In this document: one piece after another, positions 24,183 through 33,076 of the stretch
Position numbering within the stretch: position 1 is the stretch's first letter
Layout: each line of letters opens with the position of its first letter
NCBI RefSeq assembly: GCF_035989885.1
Contig: NZ_CP108518.1
Coordinates: 868,001 to 932,000, forward strand
Origin: Streptomyces sp. NBC_01232
GTDB lineage: Bacteria; Actinomycetota; Actinomycetes; Streptomycetales; Streptomycetaceae
Reading direction: 5' to 3'
Length of the DNA stretch: 64,000 nucleotides
Translations under genes and position numbers: made by a program
The notes under the pieces: generated by a model
What the model was told of the DNA's origin: nothing
What the model saw: the letters and a program-made list of their open reading frames with translations, nothing else
Database searches by the model: none

Positions 24183-24602
24183 GTGAGATTCACCCGTATG
24201 AACGTCACCCCCATGAACTCATCGGCCCAGGAGTACGACAGGAAGTTCCGGGTGCGGGGCCTGCGCGAACAGGGCTGGGGCCGCGGCCTGATGGCCGTGG
24301 CCGTACTGATCTGGCTGTGGCTGGGGTACTTGCTCGCATTCCCCTTCAGCGTCGACGGCCACCGCGGTGCCATCGAGTGCAAGTCACGCGCCTTCCACGA
24401 GACCGGATACCTCCGCGAGTCCTACCTCGTGGACGAGGGCGACACCTGCGACGGCGCGCGTGACTGGGGCCCGATCACCGCCGGCCTGCTGCTCTCCCTC
24501 CCCTTCGCCATCGGAGGTGCCGGCCTGTTCGTGTCGGGTACCTCGACGGTCCGCACCGCCGCGTACGCCGCGGACATCGCCCGCCTGAACATCGACGAGT
24601 AG
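24183..24602 (+). CDS. two-helix membrane protein of unknown function
   Basis: The product has 139 residues. Two helices (MAVAVLIWLWLGYLLAFPF and ITAGLLLSLPFAIGGAGLFV) flank a ~55-residue outside loop with two Cys (IECKSRAF and GDTCDGARDW), which could form a disulphide. GTG at 24183 is chosen because AAGGA lies 8 nt upstream; ATGs at 24198 and 24213 are in frame and possible. It has no obvious partner gene. Confidence 0.65.
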   Translation: MRFTRMNVTPMNSSAQEYDRKFRVRGLREQGWGRGLMAVAVLIWLWLGYLLAFPFSVDGHRGAIECKSRAFHETGYLRESYLVDEGDTCDGARDWGPITAGLLLSLPFAIGGAGLFVSGTSTVRTAAYAADIARLNIDE

Positions 24603-24667
24603 TCCTCAGCCCCGTCCGGCCGGGCCGCGTTGCCTGCCGAGGAGTCCAGGGCTCCGGTCACCGCCTT

Positions 24668-24979
24668 CTACCGGCTCAGGGCGATGGTGAGCTCGACCTC
24701 CCCGAGAAGCAGACGATGCCCAGGACGGACAGCCTCGGGTTGAGGCGCAGGGGCCTTGGCCCAGTCCTGCTCGAACGCCGGCACCCACCGCTCGGCACGC
24801 TGGAATCGCTGGAATCGCTGCCAAGGCATCGGAGTTGGTGATGCCGAGCTGGGGGACGGCGCACGTCTCGTCGATGTTGACCTGGGTACAGGCATCGCCC
24901 GGGCGGGGACGGTGAGGAGGGTGGCCCCGCATGCCGCGAGGGCGGTGAACGCGAGAGCGGCGGTACGGCGGGAACGCAC
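24668..24979 (-). pseudogene. degraded small secreted-protein gene
   Basis: A clear signal peptide (VRSRRTAALAFTALAACGAT, then LLTVPARA) is followed by sequence that makes better sense in the next frame (GDACTQVNIDETCAVPQLGI). The C-terminal part again looks coding in the first frame (RWVPAFEQDWAKAP). This pattern suggests one or two frameshifts in a formerly intact exported protein. There is no good Shine-Dalgarno at the GTG at 24979. The remainder of 24603-25074 holds nothing else I can support. Confidence 0.35.
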
Positions 24980-25074
24980 AGACAGGGGAGAACTACGTTG
25001 TTCCGGCCCGGCGCAGAAGGCCGGGCTCCCGGCCGGTAGGACCCAGGACGCCTCACCCACGGCCACCCCAGCGA

Positions 25075-25920
25075 TCAGCTGCCTGCGGAAACGTCCCCGT
25101 AAAGGAGCCGTGCCGTGATTTCCATGCACCGCGTCCGGGCCGCGGAGAAGCCGTAGGGCATCTTGGTCACCGCTTCGAAGGCACTCATCCGGGAGTCGTC
25201 CTCGCCGCCACTCGCCTCGGCGTCGTAGTTCTCGAAGAGCTTTTCCTCCGCGACGTCCAGTCCGGCCGTTTCGATGGCCTGGAGCAGGGCCTTGTGGTGG
25301 GCGCAGTGCTGCGCGGCGAGTTCCTCGACCCGTGGGTCGTGGGGGTCGACGGTGTCATCGAGGGCGGCGTCGGCCGCGTCGAGGCGGTCTGCCTCGGCGC
25401 GTAGGCCGGGATGGGTCGCCAGGGTGATGAACACACTGGCCTGAACTGCGGCTCCCAGCGGCCCGAAGATCCGTTCTGTGACCAGGAGTGCGTCCAGGTC
25501 GGAGGGGCGCACTGCACCGGAAGGCAGGTGACCGAGCCGGTCCGTGACCAGCGGGGAGAGCAGGCCCAGCGGGCTGCCCACGGCCCGCAGGCGCCGGACT
25601 GCCGCGCGCTGACGCCTGATGTCGGCCTCCTGGGCGGCCAGGGTCTCCTCCAGCCGGCCCAGGACGTCCTCGACGTCCCGGGCATCGTCGAAGGCGGCCC
25701 GCATGTCGTCCAGGCTGATGCCGGCCTCGGACATCTTGCGGATCCACAGCAGGCGGATCATGTCGTCGTAGCCGTAGCGGCGGCGTCCGTCTCCGCCTCG
25801 CTCGGGCTCCGGCAGCAGACCGATCTGGTGGTAGTGACGAATGGCGCGCGGGGTGGTCCCGGCGAAGGCGGCGGCATCGCCGATCTTGACCTCGCGGGGA
25901 GGCGTGGCGGAGGGGTACAT
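25075..25920 (-). CDS. MerR-family transcriptional regulator
   Basis: The product has 281 residues. The N-terminal MerR winged helix is intact: VKIGDAAAFAGTTPRAIRHY, HQIGLLPEPERGGDGRRRYG, and MIRLLWIRKMSEAGISLDDM. A coiled coil follows near residues 85-115. The long C-terminal effector domain (~165 residues) has no metal-type Cys cluster, so a small-molecule rather than metal ligand is likely. A perfect dyad (25962-25982) sits 42 bp upstream of the ATG. It is followed on the same strand only by the degraded secreted-protein gene. Confidence 0.92.
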   Translation of the reverse strand: MYPSATPPREVKIGDAAAFAGTTPRAIRHYHQIGLLPEPERGGDGRRRYGYDDMIRLLWIRKMSEAGISLDDMRAAFDDARDVEDVLGRLEETLAAQEADIRRQRAAVRRLRAVGSPLGLLSPLVTDRLGHLPSGAVRPSDLDALLVTERIFGPLGAAVQASVFITLATHPGLRAEADRLDAADAALDDTVDPHDPRVEELAAQHCAHHKALLQAIETAGLDVAEEKLFENYDAEASGGEDDSRMSAFEAVTKMPYGFSAARTRCMEITARLLYGDVSAGS

Positions 25921-25961
25921 CGCAGACAGAGCCTTTCGTGCCGTGGTGCCCTCGACGACAC

Positions 25962-25982
25962 CACATGCCGCTACGGCATGTG
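25962..25982. promoter_or_regulatory. perfect 9-bp dyad, likely MerR autoregulatory operator
   Basis: CACATGCCG and CGGCATGTG form perfect 9-bp arms around CTA. On the minus strand TTGCAC overlaps the outer edge and TGTCGT lies 19 nt further. A long 19-bp spacer spanned by a dyad is what MerR-type promoters look like. The -10 match is weak. Confidence 0.6.
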
Positions 25983-26213
25983 CAACTACACACCACCCAC
26001 CCGGACCTTGCCGGGCTGGTGACGGGCCCGGCCGTCGGCGGTCCCCGCCACCCCGTGGCTTCGTTCGCTTCCCCTACGGGGCGGGGATGAACTCCACGTC
26101 CGTGCCGCCGCAGCCCGCGGCGACGTCCCACAGCCGGTCCTGCTCCGCCTCGTCCACCCGCGAGACCCCAACGGAGCTTGGCCGGCGTCCACCCGGAAGC
26201 CCCGTACGCCGCA

Positions 26214-26241
26214 GGCCCCGGCCGGATTCCCGGTCGGGGCC
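26214..26241 (-). terminator. terminator after the MMPL transporter
   Basis: Arms of 12 bp (26214-26225 and 26230-26241, GGCCCCGGCCGG with one mismatch in the partner) around a 4-nt loop, 16 bp past the stop. The rest of 25983-26213 holds no complete gene; a stretch near 26060-26150 on the minus strand reads like the end of a protein (WDVAAGCGGTDVEFIPAP) without a start. Confidence 0.55.
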
Positions 26242-26256
26242 TTCAGGTGCGGGTCG

Positions 26257-28368
26257 TCAGACGACCGTGAGGGCGGGTTCGCGGTCGGGGTTGCCCGCCG
26301 GCGGCTCGGGGGCGTCGTGCTGCCGGAACAGGTTGCTCGGCCACCACATCCACCGGCCCACGTCCAGGGTCAGCGAGGTGACCAGCACCGAGCGGACGAT
26401 CATGGTGTCCAGCAGTACGCCGAACGCCACCGCGAACCCGAGCTCGGCCGCAAACACCAGCGGCAGCGAGGCCATCGCCGCGAAGGTGCCGGCCAGCACC
26501 AGACCAGCCGAGGTGATCACACCCCCGGTGGTGGACAGACCCAGCAGCGCGCCGCGCCGGGTGCCGTGCAGCACCGCCACTTCGCGCACCCGGGTGACCA
26601 GGAAGATGTTGTAGTCGATGCCCAGCGCGACCAGGAACACGAACGTCAGGAGCGGGAAGGAGGCTTCCGCCCCGGCGAAGCCGAACACGTGGTTGAACAC
26701 CAGGCTGCTCACGCCGAGGGCCGCTGCGAACGACAGCACCACCGTCGCCATGAGCAGCAGCGGCGCGACGATCGCCCGCAGCAGCAGCGCGAGGACGAGG
26801 AGCACCACCACCAGCACGATGGGGATGATCACCTTGGAGTCGCGGGCGGCCGCTTCCTGTGTGTCGAGCATGATCGCCGTGCTGCCGCCGACCTGGGCGT
26901 CCGCACCCTCGACCGCGTGGACCGCGGTCCTGGCCTTCTCGACGGTACGGATCGAAGCCTTGCTGCTGGGGTCGTCCTTCAGCTCCCCGAGCATGATGGC
27001 CTCTCCGTCCTTGACCACCGGCTCCCCGACACCGACAACTCCGGGTACGCCGGACAGCGCGGTCCTCACCTGCTCCGCCGAGGCGGCCCTGGCCACGACG
27101 ACGACGGGGTCGCCCGATCCGGCCGGGAAGTGCTCGGACTGAATCTTCTCGCCGACGGTCATCTGCGGTGTGCCGGTGAACTGGTCCTTGTTGGACAGCC
27201 CGTCGGCCTTGAGCCCGAGCATCCCGATCGCCATCACGCCAAGGACGAGCGTGGTGCCGATCCACACGATCCGCGGCCGGCGGGAGACTGCGGTGCCGAC
27301 CCGGGTCCAGATGCCGTCCCCGGCCGCATCGGCCGATCCGTACGACGGCTTCACCGGCCAGAAGATCCAGCGGCCGCAGATGACCAGCAGGGCCGGCATC
27401 AGGGTGACCATGGCGAGCAGTCCGACGAGGATGCCGACGGCGCAGGCCGGCCCGAGCCCCTGGGTGGAGCTGAGGGTGGCCAGCATCAGCAGCATCAGGC
27501 TGACCGCGACGGTCGCGGCGCTGGCTATGATCGCGGGACTGGAGCGGTAGAGGGCCTCCGCCATCGCTTCGTGCCGGTCCTCGTGCCGCAGCAGCTCTTC
27601 CCGGTACCGGGAAATGAGCAGGAGCGCGTAGTCGGTGGCAGCGCCGAACACCAGCACGGTCAGGATGAAACTGGTCTGCTTGTTGACGACGAGTCCGGCG
27701 TTCTTCGCCAGCAAGTAGATCACCGCCTCCGACGTGACCAGGGCGACGCCCACGGTCAGCAGGGGCAGCAGGGGCAGCAACGGGCTGCGGTAGGTGAGCA
27801 GCAGCATCACCACGACCACCAGTGCGGTGATCGTCGTCAGGGCGCCCCCTCCGCTGAACGCCTTGATCGAGTCGGAGGCGTGACCGCCCGGTCCGGTGAC
27901 GTGGAATCCGAGACCGCCCGCGTTCTCCTTGCCGACCTCGGTGATCGCGTCGACGGTCCTGCCGATCCCCTCCCAGCCCGTCTTGTCCTTGTGGATCTGG
28001 ACCACGGTCTGGATGGCCTTGCCGTCCTCGGACTTCACCGGCCCCTGCGGCCGCCCGACGACGTTCTCCATGCCCTTGAAGGCTTCGGAGTCGGCCTGGG
28101 CCTCGGCCATGTCGGCGGGGGTGACGCCCCCGGGCCGGTCGTAGATCACGATCGCGGGCACGGTATCGGCACGCTGGAAGTTCTCGGCCCGCTCGACGAC
28201 CTTGGTCGACTCCGCGTTGCCGGGCAGCCAAGCCGAATTGTCGTTCTCCTCGACGTCGCCGAGCTGGCCGGCCAGCATCAGGACCGGGATCAACAGGGCC
28301 GCCCAGAGCGCGAGGACGACCCACTTCCCTACTCTTCCACCGGGCAACGAAGCCAGTCTTCGCATCAT
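26257..28368 (-). CDS. MMPL-family (RND superfamily) transporter
   Basis: The product has 703 residues, a typical actinobacterial MMPL size. Layout: N-terminal helix (VVLALWAALLIPVLMLAGQL), a first extracytoplasmic domain of ~150 residues, six helices including FGAATDYALLLISRYREEL with the proton-relay Asp-Tyr pair, a second outside domain, and six more helices with LVALGIDYNIFLVTRVRE. It should export lipids or drugs by proton motive force. GAGGAAT lies before the double ATG at 28368. A dyad at 28391-28415 suggests repressor control; the MerR gene downstream on the same strand is a possible but unproven regulator. Confidence 0.93.
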   Translation of the reverse strand: MMRRLASLPGGRVGKWVVLALWAALLIPVLMLAGQLGDVEENDNSAWLPGNAESTKVVERAENFQRADTVPAIVIYDRPGGVTPADMAEAQADSEAFKGMENVVGRPQGPVKSEDGKAIQTVVQIHKDKTGWEGIGRTVDAITEVGKENAGGLGFHVTGPGGHASDSIKAFSGGGALTTITALVVVVMLLLTYRSPLLPLLPLLTVGVALVTSEAVIYLLAKNAGLVVNKQTSFILTVLVFGAATDYALLLISRYREELLRHEDRHEAMAEALYRSSPAIIASAATVAVSLMLLMLATLSSTQGLGPACAVGILVGLLAMVTLMPALLVICGRWIFWPVKPSYGSADAAGDGIWTRVGTAVSRRPRIVWIGTTLVLGVMAIGMLGLKADGLSNKDQFTGTPQMTVGEKIQSEHFPAGSGDPVVVVARAASAEQVRTALSGVPGVVGVGEPVVKDGEAIMLGELKDDPSSKASIRTVEKARTAVHAVEGADAQVGGSTAIMLDTQEAAARDSKVIIPIVLVVVLLVLALLLRAIVAPLLLMATVVLSFAAALGVSSLVFNHVFGFAGAEASFPLLTFVFLVALGIDYNIFLVTRVREVAVLHGTRRGALLGLSTTGGVITSAGLVLAGTFAAMASLPLVFAAELGFAVAFGVLLDTMIVRSVLVTSLTLDVGRWMWWPSNLFRQHDAPEPPAGNPDREPALTVV

Positions 28369-28390
28369 GTTGATTCCTCAGCGTCGCGGG

Positions 28391-28415
28391 TGCATTGCGC
28401 ACTAAGAGCGATGCA
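28391..28415. promoter_or_regulatory. candidate operator upstream of MMPL
   Basis: TGCATTGCGC (28391-28400) and GAGCGATGCA (28406-28415) are inverted repeats matching at 8 of 10 positions around ACTAA. The position, 23 bp before the start codon, suits a TetR- or MerR-type site. Confidence 0.45.
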
Positions 28416-28502
28416 GGTCCCGGGATTGTGAGGTCCGCCAGCCGGAATGTGACCCACGCCTCATACCGTCGTCCCCGGGCGGTGACCACGGAAGCGCGAA
28501 GA

Positions 28503-28596
28503 GCCCCGCTGCACGCAGCGGGGCCCGGCGGTGCTCTCGGCTCCGGGAAGAGAGAAATGGCACGGCCCTCCCGAATGGTCTCGGGAGGGCCGTGCC
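28503..28596 (-). terminator. two hairpins after the 28627-29289 gene
   Basis: The near one has 16-bp perfect arms (28559-28574 and 28581-28596) and a 6-nt loop, 31 bp past the stop. A second one with 10-bp perfect arms (28503-28512, 28515-28524; GCCCCGCTGC) lies between it and the MMPL promoter. They insulate the MMPL gene from read-through. Confidence 0.75.
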
Positions 28597-28626
28597 CGTG
28601 CCATGCGCGGCCGGTCGCCGCCGTTC

Positions 28627-29289
28627 TCACCAAGGGCTCCGCACCCTGACGCCGAGGGCCCGGACGCGGTCCTGGGCCTGCGGATCGAGCTTGCGCAGCA
28701 GGTCCTCGCCGACGACTCCGTCGCGCTGCCAGATGGTGCAGAGGGTCTCCAGACCCGCTTCGGCGACCTCCGGCTCCGCGTCGGCCGAGGTCTGCACCAG
28801 GGCTTCGACGACCGGCCTGCCCTGCAGCCCCGCGACCGCCCTCGCCATCCGGGCCCGCTGCTCCGCGGGAACGGCCGGGTCGGCGAGCGAGCGCAGCACG
28901 TCCGCCGTGTCGCGGGCGTCCTGGCAGGGCAGCACCCACACCAGGTACACGAGCTGCGCGCCGAGCACGATCAGGTACTGCAGTGGCGCGAGCAGGGCCA
29001 CGGGCAGCAGCAGGACCAGGGGCAGCACGATCAGCCAGCCGCCCCGGATCCGCGAGGGACCGCCGGTCGGCGGCTCGAACCGTCGACCGGCCAGCAGGAC
29101 GAGTACGAACGTGGTCACGACGGTCAGGAGCGGCACCACGATCAGCCCCGCTCCCAGTCCCGCGCCCAGCGACGCCCAGAAGGGATCGTCGCCCAGAACG
29201 GGCAGCACCAGGGCCGCGGCCACCCAGCCGAGAGCGGCGGTCATGACGTACCGCTGCAGGCAGACCCACAGCCATCTTCCCGTGCTCAT
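28627..29289 (-). CDS. membrane protein with helical-repeat C-terminus
   Basis: The product has 220 residues. Four hydrophobic segments fill the first ~125 residues (MTAALGWVAAALVLPVLG, LGAGLGAGLIVVPLLTVV, WLIVLPLVLLLPVALLAPLQ, YLIVLGAQLVYLVWVLP). The last ~95 are soluble and read like two HEAT-type helix pairs (ADVLRSLADPAVPAEQRARM, AEAGLETLCTIWQRDG). ATG at 29289; monocistronic, with strong terminators behind. No family recognised. Confidence 0.7.
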   Translation of the reverse strand: MSTGRWLWVCLQRYVMTAALGWVAAALVLPVLGDDPFWASLGAGLGAGLIVVPLLTVVTTFVLVLLAGRRFEPPTGGPSRIRGGWLIVLPLVLLLPVALLAPLQYLIVLGAQLVYLVWVLPCQDARDTADVLRSLADPAVPAEQRARMARAVAGLQGRPVVEALVQTSADAEPEVAEAGLETLCTIWQRDGVVGEDLLRKLDPQAQDRVRALGVRVRSPW

Positions 29290-30060
29290 GGCAGCTTCCT
29301 CATCTCCGCAGCTCGTCGCGCAGGTGCCATTAACTCACCTCCGGTCGTCACGATCCTCGGTGGGGGTGACGTTCAGCCAGTTACCGGCCGATCCGACCCA
29401 CATGACCGGCTGCACGCGCTGCCGGTCGCGTACGACGAGATGGTGCGCTTGCCCGGCATGGTGCGGGACGGCGCCACGTTGAGAACGACCTCGCCGGAAG
29501 CCTGTCCCACCGGAGGACCATCCGGCAGGCGGCGTTCGGGTCGCCGGTCGGGGCGCCGGTCGGACCGCGGTTGTCGCCCAGCGGCACGGGGTGCTTCGGG
29601 AGACTCGCTTCGGGAGACTCTGCCTCAACTTCTGTGGTGCGGCGCGGCCGCCCGGAACGGCCCAGCCTGCCAGCGGGCTCTCGTTGCCTTCGGCGAGGAC
29701 AGTCACGGCACGGTGGCCATCCCCTCGGACATCGCCGACCCTTCAAGGAGGGACATGGTGGTGCCGTCCTCAGGATCGGCCGCGAAGGTCTCGACAAGCC
29801 GGGAGCGCGGGGCCTCGGGGCCGTGCCGGCAGGCCGCGGCGGCGGCGGTTGCGGTGGCGGCGACGACGGCGCTGAGCAGGCCCAGCCAGCCGGTCGTATG
29901 GGCCGCGCCGCCGTTGCGGGTTTCGACGAGGCCCGTCGGTAACCGCGACGAGGGGCTGCCCGCCTCCACCGGGTGGCTGACAGCGGGCGGGGACGGTCAT
30001 GCGGATGGCGTGGCCGCCGCCGAGGAACGTCGTTACGGTGATGCGCGGTTCTCGGACGTG
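29290..30060. other. gene-poor, decayed stretch
   Basis: No complete gene. A minus-strand frame near 29335-29460 ends HLVVRDRQRVQPVMWVGSAG and looks like the tail of a lost protein. A small direct repeat (CTTCGGGAGACT twice near 29600) and the glycosyltransferase-like piece at 29992-30036 also lie here. The region looks like the scar of repeated deletion. Confidence 0.45.
29992..30036 (-). pseudogene. glycosyltransferase gene fragment
   Basis: These 45 bp match 17913-17957, inside the family 2 glycosyltransferase gene, at 43 positions. On the minus strand the piece reads VTTFLGGGHAIRMTV, a catalytic-core stretch. The flanks do not match, so it is a small relic of a related gene or of a duplication. 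Confidence 0.5.
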
Positions 30061-30090
30061 CCCGGGCAGCCAGCGGCTCGGCTGCCCGGG
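30061..30090 (-). terminator. terminator after the beta-helix gene
   Basis: Perfect 11-bp arms CCCGGGCAGCC (30061-30071) and its complement (30080-30090) around 8 nt, 32 bp past the stop codon. Confidence 0.65.
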
Positions 30091-30121
30091 TATCCGCTGG
30101 CTGCATTGCCTCCTGGGACTG

Positions 30122-31510
30122 TCAGCCGGTGCAGCCGGGTACCGAGCCGAGCGGGCTGCAGTTGTTCGGCTGATTGTCGCGGACGATGTCGCCGTTCAGG
30201 GTGAGGACGCCGGACGCCTTGAAGATGCCGCCGCCGTCACCCGCCCGGTTGTGGGTGATGGTGTTGCCCTCCAGGGTGGTGGTGCCCAGGCCCGTGGTTC
30301 CCCCGCCGTGGTAGAGGCCTCCGCCCTGAGCGGTACCGCCCTTCGCGGTCGCCGTGTTACGGAGGACCTTGTTGCGCCTGGCTGTCAGGGTGCCGCCGTC
30401 GGGGTTGTCGAGCCCGCCGCCCTGAGCTGTGCCGTTCGGTGCTTCGGCGGTGTTTCCGGTGATGTGGCTGTCGTTCACATCGAGCGTGCCGAAGGGGCCC
30501 ACGCGGACGCCGCCACCGCGCGCGGTTCCCCCGTCGGCCACCGCCCGGTTGTGGCCGATCTGCACCTTGCTCACGGTCATGAGGCCGTTGTTCGCGATGC
30601 CGGCGCCCTGGGCGACACCGTGCGGCGCGTCCGATGTGTTGTGGCTGATGGCGCCACCAGTCACGGTCAGCCTGCCGGGCGCCGGGATACCGTTGGAAAC
30701 GGCGGCACGCGCGAATCCGCCCGGGGCGAAGGAACGGTTCTTGCTGATCACCGTGTCCTCGACGGTCGTCTCGGCGAAGCTGATGATGCCGGCCGCGAAG
30801 GCGGTGCTCTGGGTGTCCTTGGTGACGGTCGCGGTGTTTCCGGTCAGCCGGGAGCGGGTGACCGTCAACGGGCCGTCGTTCGCGATGGCGCCACCGGCGG
30901 CGCCACCACCGGTGGCGCTCCCGGTGTAGATGACGTGGTTTCCGGAAACCTCGGTCTCGCTCACGCTTCCGGTGCCGGGGCTGTCGATGGCGCCGCCCTG
31001 GGCGAACACGTCGGAGCTGGATGTATTGCCGATGAATTTGCTGCGGGTCACCTTCATCGTTCCGGTGTTGGAGATGCCGCCGCCACAGGCCAGGCCCGGG
31101 GGGTCGGGGAAGGCAGGGCAGTCCGTGGCGAAGCCGCCGCGGATCGTCGTGTGGGTGAGCGTGAGGTTTCCCGTCGGACCGACGAAGAGGATCCGGAACT
31201 TCGCCACGTTGTTTCCGTGCTCGTCCCGCCTGATGGTGGCTCCGCGCCCGTCGATGGTGATCTCACTGGTGATCACCGGCAGCCCGTTGCCGGGGCTCAC
31301 GGGGTCCGGCGATGTCAGCCTGTACGTGCACTTGCGCGCGAGCTGGAGCGTGTCCGGTCCCGGTGAGCCGTTCGCCGCATTGATCGCCGCGACGAGCTCC
31401 GGGACCGAGCAGCCGACCTTCACCGTGGCGGCATGAGCGGCCGGTGCGGGGAGCGCGACCAGCGCGCCTGCCACGAGGCCGAGGACGGCAGGGACATGCC
31501 GACGGGGCAT
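30122..31510 (-). CDS. secreted right-handed beta-helix protein
   Basis: The product has 462 residues. A Sec signal peptide (AVLGLVAGALVALPAPAAHA, cut after AHA near residue 27) precedes about fourteen repeats with the pattern GNTA-GGG(I/L)-N-G-LTVT of parallel beta-helix proteins, for example AQGAGIANNGLMTVSKVQIG and GGGLYHGGGTTGLGTTTLEG. The C-terminus has two Cys (NNCSPLGSVPGC). Streptomyces proteins of this kind resemble polymorphic/pectate-lyase folds, but no lyase active-site residues are evident. Adhesion or polysaccharide binding is possible. The ATG at 31510 is set by AAAGGAG at 7 nt. Confidence 0.88.
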   Translation of the reverse strand: MPRRHVPAVLGLVAGALVALPAPAAHAATVKVGCSVPELVAAINAANGSPGPDTLQLARKCTYRLTSPDPVSPGNGLPVITSEITIDGRGATIRRDEHGNNVAKFRILFVGPTGNLTLTHTTIRGGFATDCPAFPDPPGLACGGGISNTGTMKVTRSKFIGNTSSSDVFAQGGAIDSPGTGSVSETEVSGNHVIYTGSATGGGAAGGAIANDGPLTVTRSRLTGNTATVTKDTQSTAFAAGIISFAETTVEDTVISKNRSFAPGGFARAAVSNGIPAPGRLTVTGGAISHNTSDAPHGVAQGAGIANNGLMTVSKVQIGHNRAVADGGTARGGGVRVGPFGTLDVNDSHITGNTAEAPNGTAQGGGLDNPDGGTLTARRNKVLRNTATAKGGTAQGGGLYHGGGTTGLGTTTLEGNTITHNRAGDGGGIFKASGVLTLNGDIVRDNQPNNCSPLGSVPGCTG

Positions 31511-32094
31511 CAGGAACTCCTTTTTCTGCTGGGATCGGCCGGCCGTCCGGGGACCGCGGTCGGCCGAGCCCAGCCGACCATGCACCACCGCAGTCGGCTT
31601 CCCGACGTGATCCGTACGGGCGGGCGGACAGCCCGGATGGAGCATGAAGACGCGCGAACGGGCCAAGTTGCGGCGAAACGGGGGCGCCCTGGGACGGCGC
31701 GGTTCGCCGTGACTCGACTCGCCGGAACGTGGCTCGCCGCACCTCGGCTGCAGCGGAGGACTGGGACCCGTGCAGGCCCTGCCCTCTGATGTCGCCAGCC
31801 GTTGACCGTCCGATGGCGGCCGGCAGCGTGGATCGGGCCGGTACTTCCCGCCTTCGGGGTGCCGCTCCTCCGTCACCGGCCCTACGCCTCGCCGTGCCCG
31901 TGGCACCAGGAAACGGAGGATCACGCCGCCCTCAGTCGTGCCGCCTACGCCGAGGCTTCGGCACGGGGCACTGCCGTCTTTGAGGCCCGGCTGCCGGGTC
32001 GGCGGTCTCCACCACGGCACGCGACCACCGAGCTGCGTGGTCACGTCACTCGATCATGAAGTCGCCGTGGCGGTGTGGGCTTGTCCGTGGGGGG
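31511..32094. other. intergenic stretch upstream of the beta-helix gene
   Basis: I see no gene. It must hold the beta-helix promoter. Frames of 65-120 codons exist on both strands, but with shadow composition and no Shine-Dalgarno. Confidence 0.45.
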
Positions 32095-32670
32095 TCAGCC
32101 GATGCGGACGGTGATCTCGGGGAGGGGGATGTCGGAAAGGTTCAGCTGGAGGCCCGTCACGGTCAGGTAGGTCTGCGAGTCGGTCAAGGCGGAGGTGGTG
32201 GACGGCGCCTGGGACTGCCCGCGTGTGCTCACCAGCAGGTACCAGCCACCGCGTTTGTAGCTGCGGGAGGCGTCGGGGCGGTCGCCGTTCGGGTTCAGCG
32301 TCCAGCCCTGGCGCTCCAGGTCGGAGCAGATCGTGTTCATCTCCGACTGTGCGGCGGTCTTCTCGCGGACGGCCGTCCAGCCCGTCCTGTTCGAGTTGGC
32401 GCCGGCCGCGCCGATCGGGCGGCCCTGCGCCGGGTCGAGGCCCGCCGCGCTGACCGCGGTCCGGATCACCTCGTCCACGGCGTCCTGTGTGAGGGGCGGT
32501 GAGGTGGACTCCGGCGTGGGCTCCGCCGTGGACGGGGACGGCGTGGGCGCGCCCACGTGGATGCGCCCGTCGTCACCTATCTGGATGTGGTCCGGCAGGG
32601 CCACGGCGGCCAGACTCACGATCAAGGTCGTGGCCAGCCCGATCCACACCCTCTTCAACAGCGCGTTCAA
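32095..32670 (-). CDS. membrane-anchored extracytoplasmic protein
   Basis: The product has 191 residues. A short basic N-terminus and one helix (IGLATTLIVSLAAVALP) lead into a Pro/Ser/Thr-rich linker (SPSTAEPTPESTSPPLTQDA) and a ~130-residue domain with GAAGANSNRTGWTAVREKTA, ICSDLERQGWTLNP and a closing beta-rich part. The TTG at 32670 is preferred because GGGGGAG lies 8 nt upstream; the frame is open to 32928 but crosses a transposase relic. No family recognised. Confidence 0.6.
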   Translation of the reverse strand: MNALLKRVWIGLATTLIVSLAAVALPDHIQIGDDGRIHVGAPTPSPSTAEPTPESTSPPLTQDAVDEVIRTAVSAAGLDPAQGRPIGAAGANSNRTGWTAVREKTAAQSEMNTICSDLERQGWTLNPNGDRPDASRSYKRGGWYLLVSTRGQSQAPSTTSALTDSQTYLTVTGLQLNLSDIPLPEITVRIG

Positions 32671-32749
32671 CGCGAAAACTCCCCCCGAGTGATCATTCAG
32701 AGGGAGTCTCACACATGCCGCTCGGTGCCCGGCAGCCCTGAGAGGTTCT

Positions 32750-32880
32750 GACAAGGCGTTGGAGGTGGCGAGGGGTGATGAAGCAGGTCGCGAGGCCGGG
32801 TAAGGCTTCATGGATGTCGTCTCGTTGTTCCCATGGGATGCGGGGCTCGTCCGACACGATCCACTGCCTCGACTGACACT
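32750..32880 (-). pseudogene. IS5-type transposase remnant, internally deleted
   Basis: A minus-strand frame reads SRQWIVSDE, like the N-terminus of an IS5-type DDE transposase. It passes directly into IPWEQRDDIHEALPGLATCF and ITPRHLQRL, which resembles the extreme C-terminus (RWE-RDDIH-A-LGLATC-I-H-H-QRL). All catalytic DDE sequence between is gone. It fits a single internal deletion of an insertion sequence. No clear terminal repeats are left. Confidence 0.5.
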
Positions 32881-33076
32881 TCCCAGGGCCGGACCGAACG
32901 GACCAACCGCCACCATCACCCTGCCCACTCACCTCCCGGTCCGGAGTCGGGCCGGGTGACCAGGGACCTGCTCGCCGTGTGCGCGCCGCCTCGTCAGGTC
33001 CGCCTCCTCGAGCGCCGGCGGCGGTACGTCATATACGCCCGCAGGACGGTCTGACCAGTTCGTTAGGCTCAGCGCC

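Noticed and set aside
26060..26150. Minus-strand protein tail (WDVAAGCGGTDVEFIPAP)
   Set aside because: It looks coding for about 25 residues but has no start, no upstream body and no family I can name, so it is not listed as a gene.
26243..29275. 1010-codon minus-strand frame covering the MMPL gene and the gene beyond
   Set aside because: It runs through two strong terminators and out of frame of two well-supported genes.
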